Shown piece after piece: positions 26,946-36,038 of a stretch of 64,000 nucleotides of DNA (positions are counted from its first letter, which is position 1; every line of letters starts with the position of its first letter). Position numbers and translations under genes: made by a program. This stretch comes from JAWPMT01 sp965229785 (lineage in GTDB: Bacteria > Bacteroidota > Bacteroidia > Cytophagales > Cyclobacteriaceae), in the NCBI GenBank assembly GCA_965229785.1, contig CBDDJS010000001.1, forward strand, positions 5,332,001 to 5,396,000, written 5' to 3'. The notes beneath the pieces are model-generated. The model saw only the letters and a list, made by a program, of their open reading frames with translations, searched no databases and was not told the DNA's origin.

Positions 26946-28658
26946 TCAATATCCCACCGCCGCTCCATCGGGTCTTGATGAATCTGAGGCACCGATTAGT
27001 ACGGCATTTTCTGAATCAACCTGAATACCCATGAGAGCGCCTAAACCATCTCTTGGAACCAGGGAATGACCCATCGCTTCAAGCGCTCTGCGGGTATCCG
27101 GTGACATGAGATCTTCCTCATAGATAATGCGATCCGGCAACCATTGATGATGGATTTTCATGGCTTCAATGGCCTTATCAACCGGCATGTTGTAAGCAAG
27201 TACATTCAACACAGTTTGGAACACCGTATTGATGATCGTTCTTCCACCGGGACTACCTATGACCAGATAAGGTTTGCCCTCTTTTGCAACGATGGTTGGG
27301 GTCATACTGGAAAGCATCCGCTTTTCCGGCCGGATAAGATTCGGGTCTGTTCCAATCTGACCCAAACTGGTTGTGATGCCAGGCTGAGGATTGAAGTCCC
27401 CCATTTCATTGTTAAAAATGAATCCCAGTTTATCCGAGCCCATGCCTGAACCATACCCATGCTCCAGGGTATAGGTCATTGAAACCGCATTACCCTCTTT
27501 GTCCATGACCGAAAAGTGCGTAGTACTTGTACCATCATAAAGCTGCCCAAACTTCGAAGAGTCACTCACAGAGGCTTTGGTCATGTCGATGTTTTCAAAT
27601 CGGGTTTTCGCGAATGATTTTGAGGTGAGTTTATCTAAAGGGAGGTTCTCATTGAAATCGGCATCGCCCATGTGCTCTGCTCGATCGGCAAAAGCGCGGC
27701 GCATGGTTTCCGCCACCAAATGCACATACTCCGCTGAGTTGAATTCAATGGCTTCCAGGTCCGCCAGTTCCATGATATTCATCATTTCAACCATGGCAAC
27801 TCCTCCAGAACTTGGCGGAGGCATAGAATAGATCTCATAATCCCGGTAAGTCCCCTTGATAGGCCTTCTTTCCACTGCCTGATAGCGCGCCAGGTCTTCT
27901 TTCGTGATGATCCCTCCATTTTCTTTCATGAATCGGGCAATTTCCCTGGCAACCGCTCCTTTATAGAAACCATCGTGTCCTTTATCCCGGATAGCGATCA
28001 TAGTATTGGCCAACTCCGGTTGCTTCCAGATCTCTCCAAACTCTGTCAGGGCGCCTTGCTCATTATCAAAGAAATTTTGAAGAAAGGGAATCGGAGAATT
28101 GGCTTTGAAAAATCCCGCAGCGCTTGATAACGTCCAGGTAAGAGGGAATCCATTTTGAGCCAGGTCAATGGCTGGCTGCACCAATTCACTCCAGGGTAGA
28201 CTTCCATATTTTTCATGTGCCAAATACAGCCCGGCAACCGTACCAGGGACACCTACGGATTTGGCCCCGATGTGATTTACCGTAGAGTTTCTTCCATATA
28301 GGTTGGTGCCGGTCATCACTTTTCCCTGATCATCTAAAAACATCTCAGGAGTAGCCGCCAGCGGTGCCTTTTCCCTGAAATCGATCGTAGTGGCCATTCC
28401 CGAACCCTCCATGTACACCATGAATCCACCTCCTCCGATGTTTCCGGCTGTTGGGTGTACCACGGCCAAAGCAAATGCAGTAGCTACGGCAGCATCAATG
28501 GCGTTTCCTCCCTTTTTCAGGATCTCAACACCTACTTCGGAGGCCAGTTGATTAGCCGAAACTACCATACCATTCCTGGCATGAACCTGACTTTTCAGGC
28601 TGTAGCTCTGAAAGCAAACAAGAAGAGATAAAATGGCAATTCGAAAAAGATGTCTCAT
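26946..28658 (-). CDS. ggt: Gamma-glutamyltransferase
   Basis: 570 residues with a signal peptide (to about KSQ, residue 24), so it acts in the periplasm. It is a full-length N-terminal nucleophile hydrolase precursor: GMVVSANQLASEVGVEILKKGGNAIDAAVATAFALAV starts the large subunit, and the autocleavage and catalytic Thr379 is in STTHFSVMDKEGNAVS. FVMPPPSSGG and GSPGGRTIINTV are conserved substrate-binding elements. It hydrolyses gamma-glutamyl bonds in glutathione and related peptides. Starts at ATG 28658, divergent from the AraC gene at 28863. Confidence 0.95.
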   Translation of the reverse strand: MRHLFRIAILSLLVCFQSYSLKSQVHARNGMVVSANQLASEVGVEILKKGGNAIDAAVATAFALAVVHPTAGNIGGGGFMVYMEGSGMATTIDFREKAPLAATPEMFLDDQGKVMTGTNLYGRNSTVNHIGAKSVGVPGTVAGLYLAHEKYGSLPWSELVQPAIDLAQNGFPLTWTLSSAAGFFKANSPIPFLQNFFDNEQGALTEFGEIWKQPELANTMIAIRDKGHDGFYKGAVAREIARFMKENGGIITKEDLARYQAVERRPIKGTYRDYEIYSMPPPSSGGVAMVEMMNIMELADLEAIEFNSAEYVHLVAETMRRAFADRAEHMGDADFNENLPLDKLTSKSFAKTRFENIDMTKASVSDSSKFGQLYDGTSTTHFSVMDKEGNAVSMTYTLEHGYGSGMGSDKLGFIFNNEMGDFNPQPGITTSLGQIGTDPNLIRPEKRMLSSMTPTIVAKEGKPYLVIGSPGGRTIINTVFQTVLNVLAYNMPVDKAIEAMKIHHQWLPDRIIYEEDLMSPDTRRALEAMGHSLVPRDGLGALMGIQVDSENAVLIGASDSSRPDGAAVGY

Positions 28659-28781
28659 GATTAGGGCTAATATGCATCTGGTTATCTAAACCAGCAGGTT
28701 GATCATTTCCCTAAAATATTGGAATTAAGTGCTGTTTCCAAGCAGGATCATAAGAGAGGTAGGAGCTGATCCCCTACTTCA

Positions 28782-28799
28782 TTAAAAAAGCCCCGGCTT
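28782..28799 (-). terminator. Terminator-like hairpin upstream of gamma-glutamyltransferase
   Basis: On the minus strand, a stem AAGC-CGGG-GCTT (28788-28799) followed by a run of six T (28784-28789). It reads like an intrinsic terminator but lies between divergent genes, 125 bp upstream of the ggt start, where it would only end a short leader or antisense RNA. Confidence 0.5.
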
Positions 28800-28862
28800 C
28801 TATACAAAATCAAACGTTACAGTTCTCAATAAAGTAAATTTAAGAGCAAGTTCTGTTAAAGC

Positions 28863-29906
28863 ATGAGTCAACTCTCCGTGGTACAATTCATGATCCTGAT
28901 CAATGCAGTAGGACTGATCCAGTCGCTCTCTTTGGCAGTATCGCTTAGCCTGAATAAATCGAGAAAGCTGATCACAAGTCTTTTGGCAGTCCTCATGGTC
29001 AGTCTTGCGGCAGTTATTGGCAACACCATTCTTATTTTGCTTGACTTCCGTGAAATAATCTTTTTTTACCAATACCTCGCTAACGCATTTTCATTCCTGC
29101 TGGGCCCCATGTTAGGGCTTATCGTAAAGCACAGCTTGGCCTATCACCCACTTAGACACAGGTCCTATTTACATGGGTTACCTTTTATTATATACTTCTC
29201 ATTCGGCGCTATCTCCAACCTGGCAATTGCCATCGATGCTGATCAGGAATCCTTCTGGACCGCACTTGACCGATGGATTATTTGGATTTGGAATGTGCAT
29301 TTTGGTGCTTATTTAATCTGGGCTTTCATTCAACTCAAAGCTGCTCAATCTCGCCTGGGGAAAGAGGGGCTTTGGTTAAAACGGTTGGTTATTGCCTTCA
29401 TCTCTATTTATCTCCTGAACTTCGTATTCCACGCCATCAATCAATGGGTAAAACCTATTCCTGACGAGGTTACGCTAAACATTACCGTACTGCTTTCCTT
29501 TATCGTAATGATCATCGTATACCGATCTCAAAGCAGCCCGATTCGCCCCATTGCAGCGACGCTGGTAAACGACGAGCAAATAGATCAGCTTAGACAATTG
29601 TTCGATACTGAAAAGATATTCACCCGACAAGATCTAAGCGTTAATTCGGTCGCTGAGCGAATGGGAACGACCAGCAAAAGCATCTCTACCCTGATCAATA
29701 CACACTTCCAAAAGAACTTCAATGAGTTTGTCAATGAGTATCGGGTTAAAGAAGTGTTAAAGATGATCGAACAAAATGAACAAAATCAATTGACCATTAT
29801 CGGCATGGCTGAAGAAGCAGGATTCCACTCCAACTCCGCTTTTTATCGGGCCTTTAAACAACATACAGGAACCACTCCAAAAGCCTATATGGCCAAGCAC
29901 TGTTAG
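28863..29906 (+). CDS. AraC-family regulator with seven-TM-like N-terminus
   Basis: 347 residues. About seven hydrophobic segments occupy residues 5-225, then an AraC HTH domain at about 245-345: FTRQDLSVNSVAERMGTTSKSISTLINTHFQKNFNEFVNEYRV and the second helix-turn-helix ending FYRAFKQHTGTTPKAY. Membrane-tethered AraC proteins of this layout are frequent in Bacteroidota and read extracellular signals without a kinase. Starts at ATG 28863. Its last codons form part of an intrinsic terminator. Divergent from ggt; the two genes may share a control region. Confidence 0.88.
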   Translation: MSQLSVVQFMILINAVGLIQSLSLAVSLSLNKSRKLITSLLAVLMVSLAAVIGNTILILLDFREIIFFYQYLANAFSFLLGPMLGLIVKHSLAYHPLRHRSYLHGLPFIIYFSFGAISNLAIAIDADQESFWTALDRWIIWIWNVHFGAYLIWAFIQLKAAQSRLGKEGLWLKRLVIAFISIYLLNFVFHAINQWVKPIPDEVTLNITVLLSFIVMIIVYRSQSSPIRPIAATLVNDEQIDQLRQLFDTEKIFTRQDLSVNSVAERMGTTSKSISTLINTHFQKNFNEFVNEYRVKEVLKMIEQNEQNQLTIIGMAEEAGFHSNSAFYRAFKQHTGTTPKAYMAKHC

Positions 29907-29916
29907 TGCTTTTTTT
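29895..29916 (+). terminator. Intrinsic terminator overlapping the AraC stop codon
   Basis: AAGCACT-GTT-AGTGCTT, a 7-bp stem with a 3-nt loop, followed by seven T (29910-29916). The TAG stop codon at 29904-29906 lies inside the hairpin, so the last residues AKHC are encoded by the ascending arm. Confidence 0.85.
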
Positions 29917-30012
29917 GTGACAAATCCTGATTGGTAACAAGTCTGAAGCGCTCACAAGTCACCTCAAACTTCCCCCCTCGTTTTATTTGACCAAACTCAA
30001 AATTTTAACGAC

Positions 30013-31431
30013 ATGAGAACGCTTACTTTGCTTATCGCAACAATAATGCTGATAAGTCATAACGCACATGCTGCCGACATTCAATATGAAGTAACTTATG
30101 ATCAATCGAATTGGAAAAAAGTCCGGGTGAACCTGCAATACACCAGCGAATCCAATTCGCTGAGGATGGCACGTGGAGCCAATCAGTTTGAAGATCGATG
30201 GGCCAAGTTCATTGAAAATGTCTCTGCCTTTTCGGACGGTCAACCGATCGCGATTCAGAACAATGGGGATGCTACCTGGACGGTAGACACTGATCGAGGC
30301 AAAAAGGTCAACATAACCTACACTTTCTTATTGGATCATGAAGCTTACGAATGGAGTGGTGGCATTGACGGCATTGCCTATCAGGTGGACGAGGCATTGT
30401 TCATTTCGGGAAGATCCATATTCTTAATACCGGAAGGGTCAGGAGCGATCCGGGTTAAATTCAATCTACCGGACAACTGGAAAATTGTAACTCCCTGGAA
30501 TGTCCTTGGCAGCAAGGATCAAATATTCACAGTAGAAAATTTCGAGGAACTGACGCAATCAGGATTTGTAGCAGGAGTTTTTGAGCAATTCAGTATCAAT
30601 CGTAGCGGGTTTGAACTCGCATTTGCCCTTTGTTCATCTGACATCCAAAAAGACAAAGCCAAATTCCAATCAATGGGAACTGGTGTTTTTGATTATTACA
30701 TCAAACTCATGGGAGGAGTGCCCAATATTCACGGGATTGAAAACAACAAATCGCTCATTGTACTGGGACAGGGAGATCAAACAGATGGTGAGGTGCTTGG
30801 TAAAACCATTAGTATCATTTTGAATAAAGAAGGCGGCCCTATGGATGCGATGATCGCCCGATTCCTTTTCGCACATGAGTTCTTTCACTTGTGGAATGGA
30901 AAATCTATTCAATCGCAACCTGAAACGATGGAATGGTTCAAAGAAGGTTTTACCAACTATTATACGCTCAAATCATTACATGAAATTGGTTTACTGGGCG
31001 ATCAGGTTTATTACAGCGTATTGAATGATCTGTTTTATCAGCGCTATATCAATGATCCGGGAATCAGTGACATTGCCCTGATCGATGGAGAAGCCAAACA
31101 TGATCACTGGGGCATCATCTATGGCGGTGGACTTTTTGCGGGAATTGCTCAAGATATGATCATTCGTAGCGAATCTGACAACCAAACGAGTTTAGACCAG
31201 GTGATGCGAGAACTCTTTAAGGATTATGGAGGTTCCGATCAAGTCCTAACAATTGATGAACTAGAAAGCCGGTTATCACGTGCAAGCGGTAAAGATCAAT
31301 CCGACTTTTTCAGAAAGTATGTAGCACAACCTCGTGTCATTCCGATCTTAAAAATCGAGCAGAATACCTCTGCTTCCACTTTACAGGAAAAAATAAGGAA
31401 GGCGTTTCTGGGAAGTATTGATGAAAGGTAA
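30013..31431 (+). CDS. Exported M61-like metallopeptidase
   Basis: 472 residues with a signal peptide (MRTLTLLIATIMLISHNAHA). The gluzincin zinc motif is HEFFH (about residues 292-296, in FAHEFFHLWNGKSI) and the third ligand Glu is in WFKEGFTNYYTL about 20 residues later. The N-terminal beta-domain (20-200) matches the M61 glycyl-aminopeptidase type. The PDZ domain common in the M61 family is absent. Two bp separate its stop from the start of the alpha/beta-hydrolase gene, which indicates an operon of two exported peptidases. Confidence 0.8.
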   Translation: MRTLTLLIATIMLISHNAHAADIQYEVTYDQSNWKKVRVNLQYTSESNSLRMARGANQFEDRWAKFIENVSAFSDGQPIAIQNNGDATWTVDTDRGKKVNITYTFLLDHEAYEWSGGIDGIAYQVDEALFISGRSIFLIPEGSGAIRVKFNLPDNWKIVTPWNVLGSKDQIFTVENFEELTQSGFVAGVFEQFSINRSGFELAFALCSSDIQKDKAKFQSMGTGVFDYYIKLMGGVPNIHGIENNKSLIVLGQGDQTDGEVLGKTISIILNKEGGPMDAMIARFLFAHEFFHLWNGKSIQSQPETMEWFKEGFTNYYTLKSLHEIGLLGDQVYYSVLNDLFYQRYINDPGISDIALIDGEAKHDHWGIIYGGGLFAGIAQDMIIRSESDNQTSLDQVMRELFKDYGGSDQVLTIDELESRLSRASGKDQSDFFRKYVAQPRVIPILKIEQNTSASTLQEKIRKAFLGSIDER

Positions 31432-31433
31432 AG

Positions 31434-32876
31434 ATGAAGGGGTTTTATATTTTCTTCATAATGGCCATGAGCGGACTGTGGCTATGGATGCCTTCCTTCC
31501 CAAAAACTGAGCAATCTCCAGCGTTGGGTATCGCCCATATTTACTCCAGGTCCATACCATTGGAAGAAGCAACGCTTGAATATGAAGAGGGCTTATTGCG
31601 TGTATTGGAGAATCATGCGGATTCATATTCCAATGTGATTGAATTGCCTTTTAAGATCATAAGGACCGATTCGGATCGCCTTCTGCCGCCAATTTTTTTA
31701 TTAGAAGGGGGCCCCGCCAACAATCCGTCTATTCAACAGCAATGGAAGGATGTGGCTCCTCTACTTAAAGCTTTTTCCAGAAGAAGTGACATTGTGGTAT
31801 TGGAGCAACGCGGGAATGCCAATGCTGTACCGAACCTACAATGTTCAGGCCTTATTGAGCTTCCGATGCTTGAGCCATTATCTAAAGAAGATTTCGGCAA
31901 AGCGTTTCAAAATTATGTTCTGGCATGTCAGGAATCTTTGATCAAACAGGGAATAGTAACCAGTAATTATCATGTCCTGGCCATGTCTCAAGACCTTGAA
32001 GCTTTACGGAATGCGCTTGGATACAAGCAGGTATTTCTTTTCGGCGGCAGTTTTGGTAGTCATTGGGCACTAAACTATTTGAAGCGATACCCTGAAAACG
32101 TGGCCAGGGTGGTCATTGACAGTCCTGAAGGATTCGATCACACCATGAAATTACCCATGTACGCCGAGGGGGCTTTACTCAAGTTGTCCAGGAAAATCGG
32201 AAAATTACCCGGCTGGGAAAGCGGGTTTCATGAATTGGTAGCACACATTCTGGAACAACTTGAAATTCCCAAAACGGAAGTAGTCAACGGAACCAAAATC
32301 GTTCTGGGAAAGTACGATCTACAGCTGATTACTGCGCTGGCATTGGGGAGGACCGAATACCGCGAATTACCGGGTAGGTTTCTGGAAATGTTGGGTGGAA
32401 ACTTCCAATGGTTGGCACAACAATCCATGCAATTACGAAATGGTACTGGTTACAATTTTCTATCAATCATTTCAGATTGCACATCAGGAGCTTCAAAAAA
32501 ACGGTTGGAGACAATAAAAGAAACCCGGTCTCAAACTTTACTTGGGGACGCATTGAACAACATCAATTTTGAAGCATGTGATCTGCTGGAAACAAAGATG
32601 ATCTTGGAACAAATTCAGGAACCCATCCAATCGGAAGTACCCATTTTAATTGCGGTCGGCGACCAGGATGTCCGAACACCACCCGCTAATGCATCATCCA
32701 TCCTTGAGATGTTTACCAATGGGTATTTGATCACTGTGAAAAATGCTTCACACGATCTGTTTGAAGAGGCTGGAGACATCTTATTTCCACACCTCATTGA
32801 TTTCCTGAGTCGAGACAATTTAGCAGGTTTCCCTAAAACACAGACGCTACAAATTCCTCTAGAAATGGGTCTATGA
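31434..32876 (+). CDS. Exported alpha/beta-hydrolase, S33-like peptidase
   Basis: 480 residues. A hydrophobic N-terminus (MKGFYIFFIMAMSGLWLWMP) serves as signal sequence or anchor. Conserved elements: oxyanion hole region FLLEGGPANNPS, VLEQRGNANA, nucleophile Ser206 in GGSFGSHWAL, acid Asp in GDQDVRTPP and His in NASHDLFEEA. The lid region between 240 and 380 and the C-terminal TAP-like layout fit proline iminopeptidase/tripeptidyl aminopeptidase relatives. It is co-transcribed with the M61-like gene upstream (2-bp gap), so the pair may act in sequence on peptides. The N-terminus lacks a typical cleavage site. Confidence 0.8.
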   Translation: MKGFYIFFIMAMSGLWLWMPSFPKTEQSPALGIAHIYSRSIPLEEATLEYEEGLLRVLENHADSYSNVIELPFKIIRTDSDRLLPPIFLLEGGPANNPSIQQQWKDVAPLLKAFSRRSDIVVLEQRGNANAVPNLQCSGLIELPMLEPLSKEDFGKAFQNYVLACQESLIKQGIVTSNYHVLAMSQDLEALRNALGYKQVFLFGGSFGSHWALNYLKRYPENVARVVIDSPEGFDHTMKLPMYAEGALLKLSRKIGKLPGWESGFHELVAHILEQLEIPKTEVVNGTKIVLGKYDLQLITALALGRTEYRELPGRFLEMLGGNFQWLAQQSMQLRNGTGYNFLSIISDCTSGASKKRLETIKETRSQTLLGDALNNINFEACDLLETKMILEQIQEPIQSEVPILIAVGDQDVRTPPANASSILEMFTNGYLITVKNASHDLFEEAGDILFPHLIDFLSRDNLAGFPKTQTLQIPLEMGL

Positions 32877-32952
32877 ATCATCTTGTTTGCAGAAAGGGAA
32901 AGGTGATCCTAAGGAACACAAAACTGTTACTGGACATCATTGTTCTTCATTA

Positions 32953-33000
32953 CCTAAACAAATATTTACTTAATTCGTATATCCTAAACATTAGTTTACT
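32953..33000 (+). promoter_or_regulatory. Putative PadR operator C (two direct copies)
   Basis: Two 18-bp copies, CCTAAACA-AATA-TTTACT (32953-32970) and CCTAAACA-TTAG-TTTACT (32983-33000), spaced exactly 30 bp apart (about three helical turns) with only the central four bases changed; the second contains the perfect inverted repeat TAAAC-ATTA-GTTTA. They end 26 bp before the PadR start at 33027. Confidence 0.55.
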
Positions 33001-33026
33001 AAATTACCGTACAGATATCTACCCAT

Positions 33027-33341
33027 ATGAATTTGACTTTAGGTGCCTTGGAAGAACTGATCCTGTTGCTGGTGTTACGCGAGAAAGAATCGTACGGGGC
33101 AGAACTTGTTAAACTCTACATCCAGCAAATGAACAAAGAGATCACCCTTCCTGCCGTAGTGATGGTACTAAAGAGATTAGAGAAAAAAGGCATGTTAAAG
33201 TCTCATGTGGGTGAACCTACCCAAGCCAGAGGGGGTCGCAGAAAAGTTATTTACGAAGCTACAGAATTGGGTTATCGAACGGTTGAAGAAACCATGAAAG
33301 CGAAAACACAAATCTGGGATATGATACCAAAACTTTCCTGA
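33027..33341 (+). CDS. PadR-family transcriptional regulator (module C)
   Basis: 104 residues. Winged helix with LGALEELILLLVLREKESYGAELVKLYIQQMNKEITLPAVVMVLKRLEKKGMLKSHV, then ARGGRRKVIYEATELGYRTVEE, the PadR pattern with a short C-terminus. One base separates its stop from the permease ATG at 33343. Two 18-bp operator-like repeats lie just upstream. Belongs with module B by its prefix-domain partner and by sequence in the wing. Confidence 0.9.
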   Translation: MNLTLGALEELILLLVLREKESYGAELVKLYIQQMNKEITLPAVVMVLKRLEKKGMLKSHVGEPTQARGGRRKVIYEATELGYRTVEETMKAKTQIWDMIPKLS

Positions 33342-33342
33342 A

Positions 33343-36021
33343 ATGAAGTCTGAAAATCCACGTCCTCCGAAGTTGGCCGACTGGCTATTGAGAACCTTTT
33401 GTCGAAAGGAATATCGAGATGAGGTAACTGGTGATCTTCAGGAAGTTTACAAATGGCGTCTGGAACAGGGCAAAAGAAGGACTGCCCAATACCGGTATTT
33501 CCTGGATGCCATAAGTGCCATCCGTTTTTTTAAAGGTGGACGAGCCACTTCGTTCATTTCCCAGGCCATGATGTCCAGTTTCATCAAGAGTTCTTTTCGG
33601 AATTTTAAACGCCATATAGGTTATACTTCACTCAATGTATTGGGGCTGGCTTTAAGTCTGACAGCCGCCCTTTTTATCATGGAATATGTGTCTGAAGAAC
33701 TGAATTATAACAACAGTACGCAAGCAGATCAACTCTATCGGGTTTCCAATGATTATTACCGCTTTGGCGGAATGATCTACGAGAGCAGCATGACTTTTTC
33801 CGGAGTAGGCCCTGCGATGAAAAGAGACCTGCCGCAAGTGGCTGATTTTGCAAGGTTATATAGCCCGTCCTTAAGCGGTGGCGCATCGATCGTACTTACC
33901 CGAACCGATCAACCTCAAATACATTTCAAAGAGCACCAACTATTCTTTGCAGACCAGTCTTATCTGGACTTCTTCGATTTCAGCGTAGTACAAGGTGTAA
34001 GCAAACTGAATACACCTAACACCGCTATTCTTACGGCTGAGATGGCCGAAAAGTACTTTGGGACGGCAGAACAGGCCCTTGGAAGAACCCTCAGATACAA
34101 TGATGGTAGAACAAGTCATGAAGTGTTGATTACCGGGCTTTTTGAAAAACCTGCTTGTCCCTTACAAGTCGATTCAGATGTGCTTCTTTCTTATGCCACT
34201 CTTGAACGTCAAAATCCAGATGCTTTTTCTAACGATTGGGGTGGTAACGCATTTATTACCTACGTGAAGGTCATGAAAAACGCTGATCCTGGAAAGATCG
34301 AGGAAGTCTTGAGTAAGCTTACACTTCGCTACAAACCCGGCTATGCCGAAAAGGATGAACAAGGGGCTTATCTTCGAGTCAATCGGTACTTCCTAACCCC
34401 AATCAGGGATATCCACCTGAATTCGAAACTTCAAAATGAAGTAGGGCCCATCGGTGATGCAACCACAATTCAGGTTTTACAGGCCATTGCTCTGTTTATC
34501 GTCATCATTGCCTGGATCAATTTCATTAACCTCAGCACGGCAAAATCCGTGGATCGGGCCCGGGAAGTGGGTGTACGAAAAGTCATGGGTGCCCAGCGAA
34601 ATGAGCTCATTATGCAGTTCTTTACGGAAGCCTTATTGATCAGTTCCATGGCCGTTCTACTCGCGATTTTCTTGGTCCTTCTCGGCCAACCGTTGTTCAA
34701 TCAATTTGTCGAAAAAGAATTATCCCCGGAAAGCCTTGATCTGGATCGTTTCGGTGTGTTGGCCCTGGCGATTTTTGTATCGGGTACGGCACTTTCAGGA
34801 TTTTATCCGGCAATGGTCATTTCTTCACATAAATCTCTGACGGCCCTGAAAGGCAAGTCTAGGGTAGGTACAAGCCAATATTTAAGAAGAGGTCTCATTG
34901 CTTTTCAACTCTTGTTCAGCTCATTACTCATCATTGCGACGCTGGCCATCATTCAGCAATTGAAATTCATGAATGGCCAGGACATGGGATTTGATATGGA
35001 GCAGGTGCTTATCCTCAGAGGACCTGTCATTCATCAGGCATCGGGACTGGATAAGTTGCCAGATATAGAGCGATTCAAACAGGAGGTATTGTCCATTCCT
35101 GGTGTAAGTCGAATAGGCACATCGACCGTTATTCCTGGACAGGGGATATTGCGTGGTATGGCTATTTCAAGAATCCGCGAAAGTGAAGCGGACATGAAAT
35201 CCATCGAACGGGTAGTAATCAGCAACGATTTTCTCTCCGCCATGAAGGTTAATTTTATTGCTGGTCAGGATTTTAATGAGACCATGGTAGGCTTCACGCC
35301 CATCATTCTCAACTTCTCCGCCGCTAAAGTGTTGGGCTTTGATGAGCCGTCAGAAGCACTTGGTCACACCCTATTTGAATTTACTCGAGAGGAGCGAAGG
35401 GTTGTAGGTGTAATTGAAGATTATCATCATGAATCATTGAATCGTCCGATTGACGCCATGTATTTCGTAAGGCACGAAGCCTTCGATTCGTATTATGCCA
35501 TCCGGTTGAATACACAAACCATAAGTGCTACACTTGACCGCATCGAAGCACAATATAAAGCCGCTTATCCAGGGAATCCGGCCGAGTACTACTTTCTGGA
35601 TCAGTTCTTCGCTGGTCAATACAAGAAAGACGAAATAAACCGTAAAGTATTTAGTGCTTTTGCCTTAATGGCCATTATCGTTTCGTGTCTTGGCTTGTAT
35701 GGACTTTCTTCTTTTTCAGCACTTCAACGAACCAAAGAAGTGGGGGTAAGAAAAGTCCTTGGTGCCAGCATTCCAACGCTTTTTATACTACTCTCTAAGG
35801 AAGTGTTCTTGTTGGTGATGATGGGATTTTCAATTGCGGTACCTGTGGCATGGATAGGCATAGAAAGCTGGCTCAGTGAATTTGCGTACCGGATGGAAAT
35901 TGGTCCCGTGCTATTCCTGATCCCACTGATATTGATCAGCACCATTACCCTCTTAGCGACTGGTTACCGTATATTAAGTGTAACACTAGCTAATCCTGTC
36001 CATTCACTTCGACACGAATAG
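33343..36021 (+). CDS. MacB/FtsX-type ABC permease with prefix domain (module C)
   Basis: 892 residues. The prefix (PKLADWLLRTFCRKEYRDEVTGDLQEVYKWRLEQGKRR...YFLDAISAIRF) is of the type found in module B. TM1 lies at about 98-120; then a periplasmic domain, a first FtsX domain (about 370-490; GVRKVMGAQRNELIMQF), a second periplasmic domain and a final FtsX domain (about 765-885; GVRKVLGASIPTLFILL), ending LANPVHSLRHE. As in the other two modules there is no ATPase gene nearby. Likely regulated with its PadR, and followed after 17 bp by a serine hydrolase gene on the same strand. Confidence 0.9.
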   Translation: MKSENPRPPKLADWLLRTFCRKEYRDEVTGDLQEVYKWRLEQGKRRTAQYRYFLDAISAIRFFKGGRATSFISQAMMSSFIKSSFRNFKRHIGYTSLNVLGLALSLTAALFIMEYVSEELNYNNSTQADQLYRVSNDYYRFGGMIYESSMTFSGVGPAMKRDLPQVADFARLYSPSLSGGASIVLTRTDQPQIHFKEHQLFFADQSYLDFFDFSVVQGVSKLNTPNTAILTAEMAEKYFGTAEQALGRTLRYNDGRTSHEVLITGLFEKPACPLQVDSDVLLSYATLERQNPDAFSNDWGGNAFITYVKVMKNADPGKIEEVLSKLTLRYKPGYAEKDEQGAYLRVNRYFLTPIRDIHLNSKLQNEVGPIGDATTIQVLQAIALFIVIIAWINFINLSTAKSVDRAREVGVRKVMGAQRNELIMQFFTEALLISSMAVLLAIFLVLLGQPLFNQFVEKELSPESLDLDRFGVLALAIFVSGTALSGFYPAMVISSHKSLTALKGKSRVGTSQYLRRGLIAFQLLFSSLLIIATLAIIQQLKFMNGQDMGFDMEQVLILRGPVIHQASGLDKLPDIERFKQEVLSIPGVSRIGTSTVIPGQGILRGMAISRIRESEADMKSIERVVISNDFLSAMKVNFIAGQDFNETMVGFTPIILNFSAAKVLGFDEPSEALGHTLFEFTREERRVVGVIEDYHHESLNRPIDAMYFVRHEAFDSYYAIRLNTQTISATLDRIEAQYKAAYPGNPAEYYFLDQFFAGQYKKDEINRKVFSAFALMAIIVSCLGLYGLSSFSALQRTKEVGVRKVLGASIPTLFILLSKEVFLLVMMGFSIAVPVAWIGIESWLSEFAYRMEIGPVLFLIPLILISTITLLATGYRILSVTLANPVHSLRHE

Positions 36022-36038
36022 ATCAAAGGTCAAAACTC

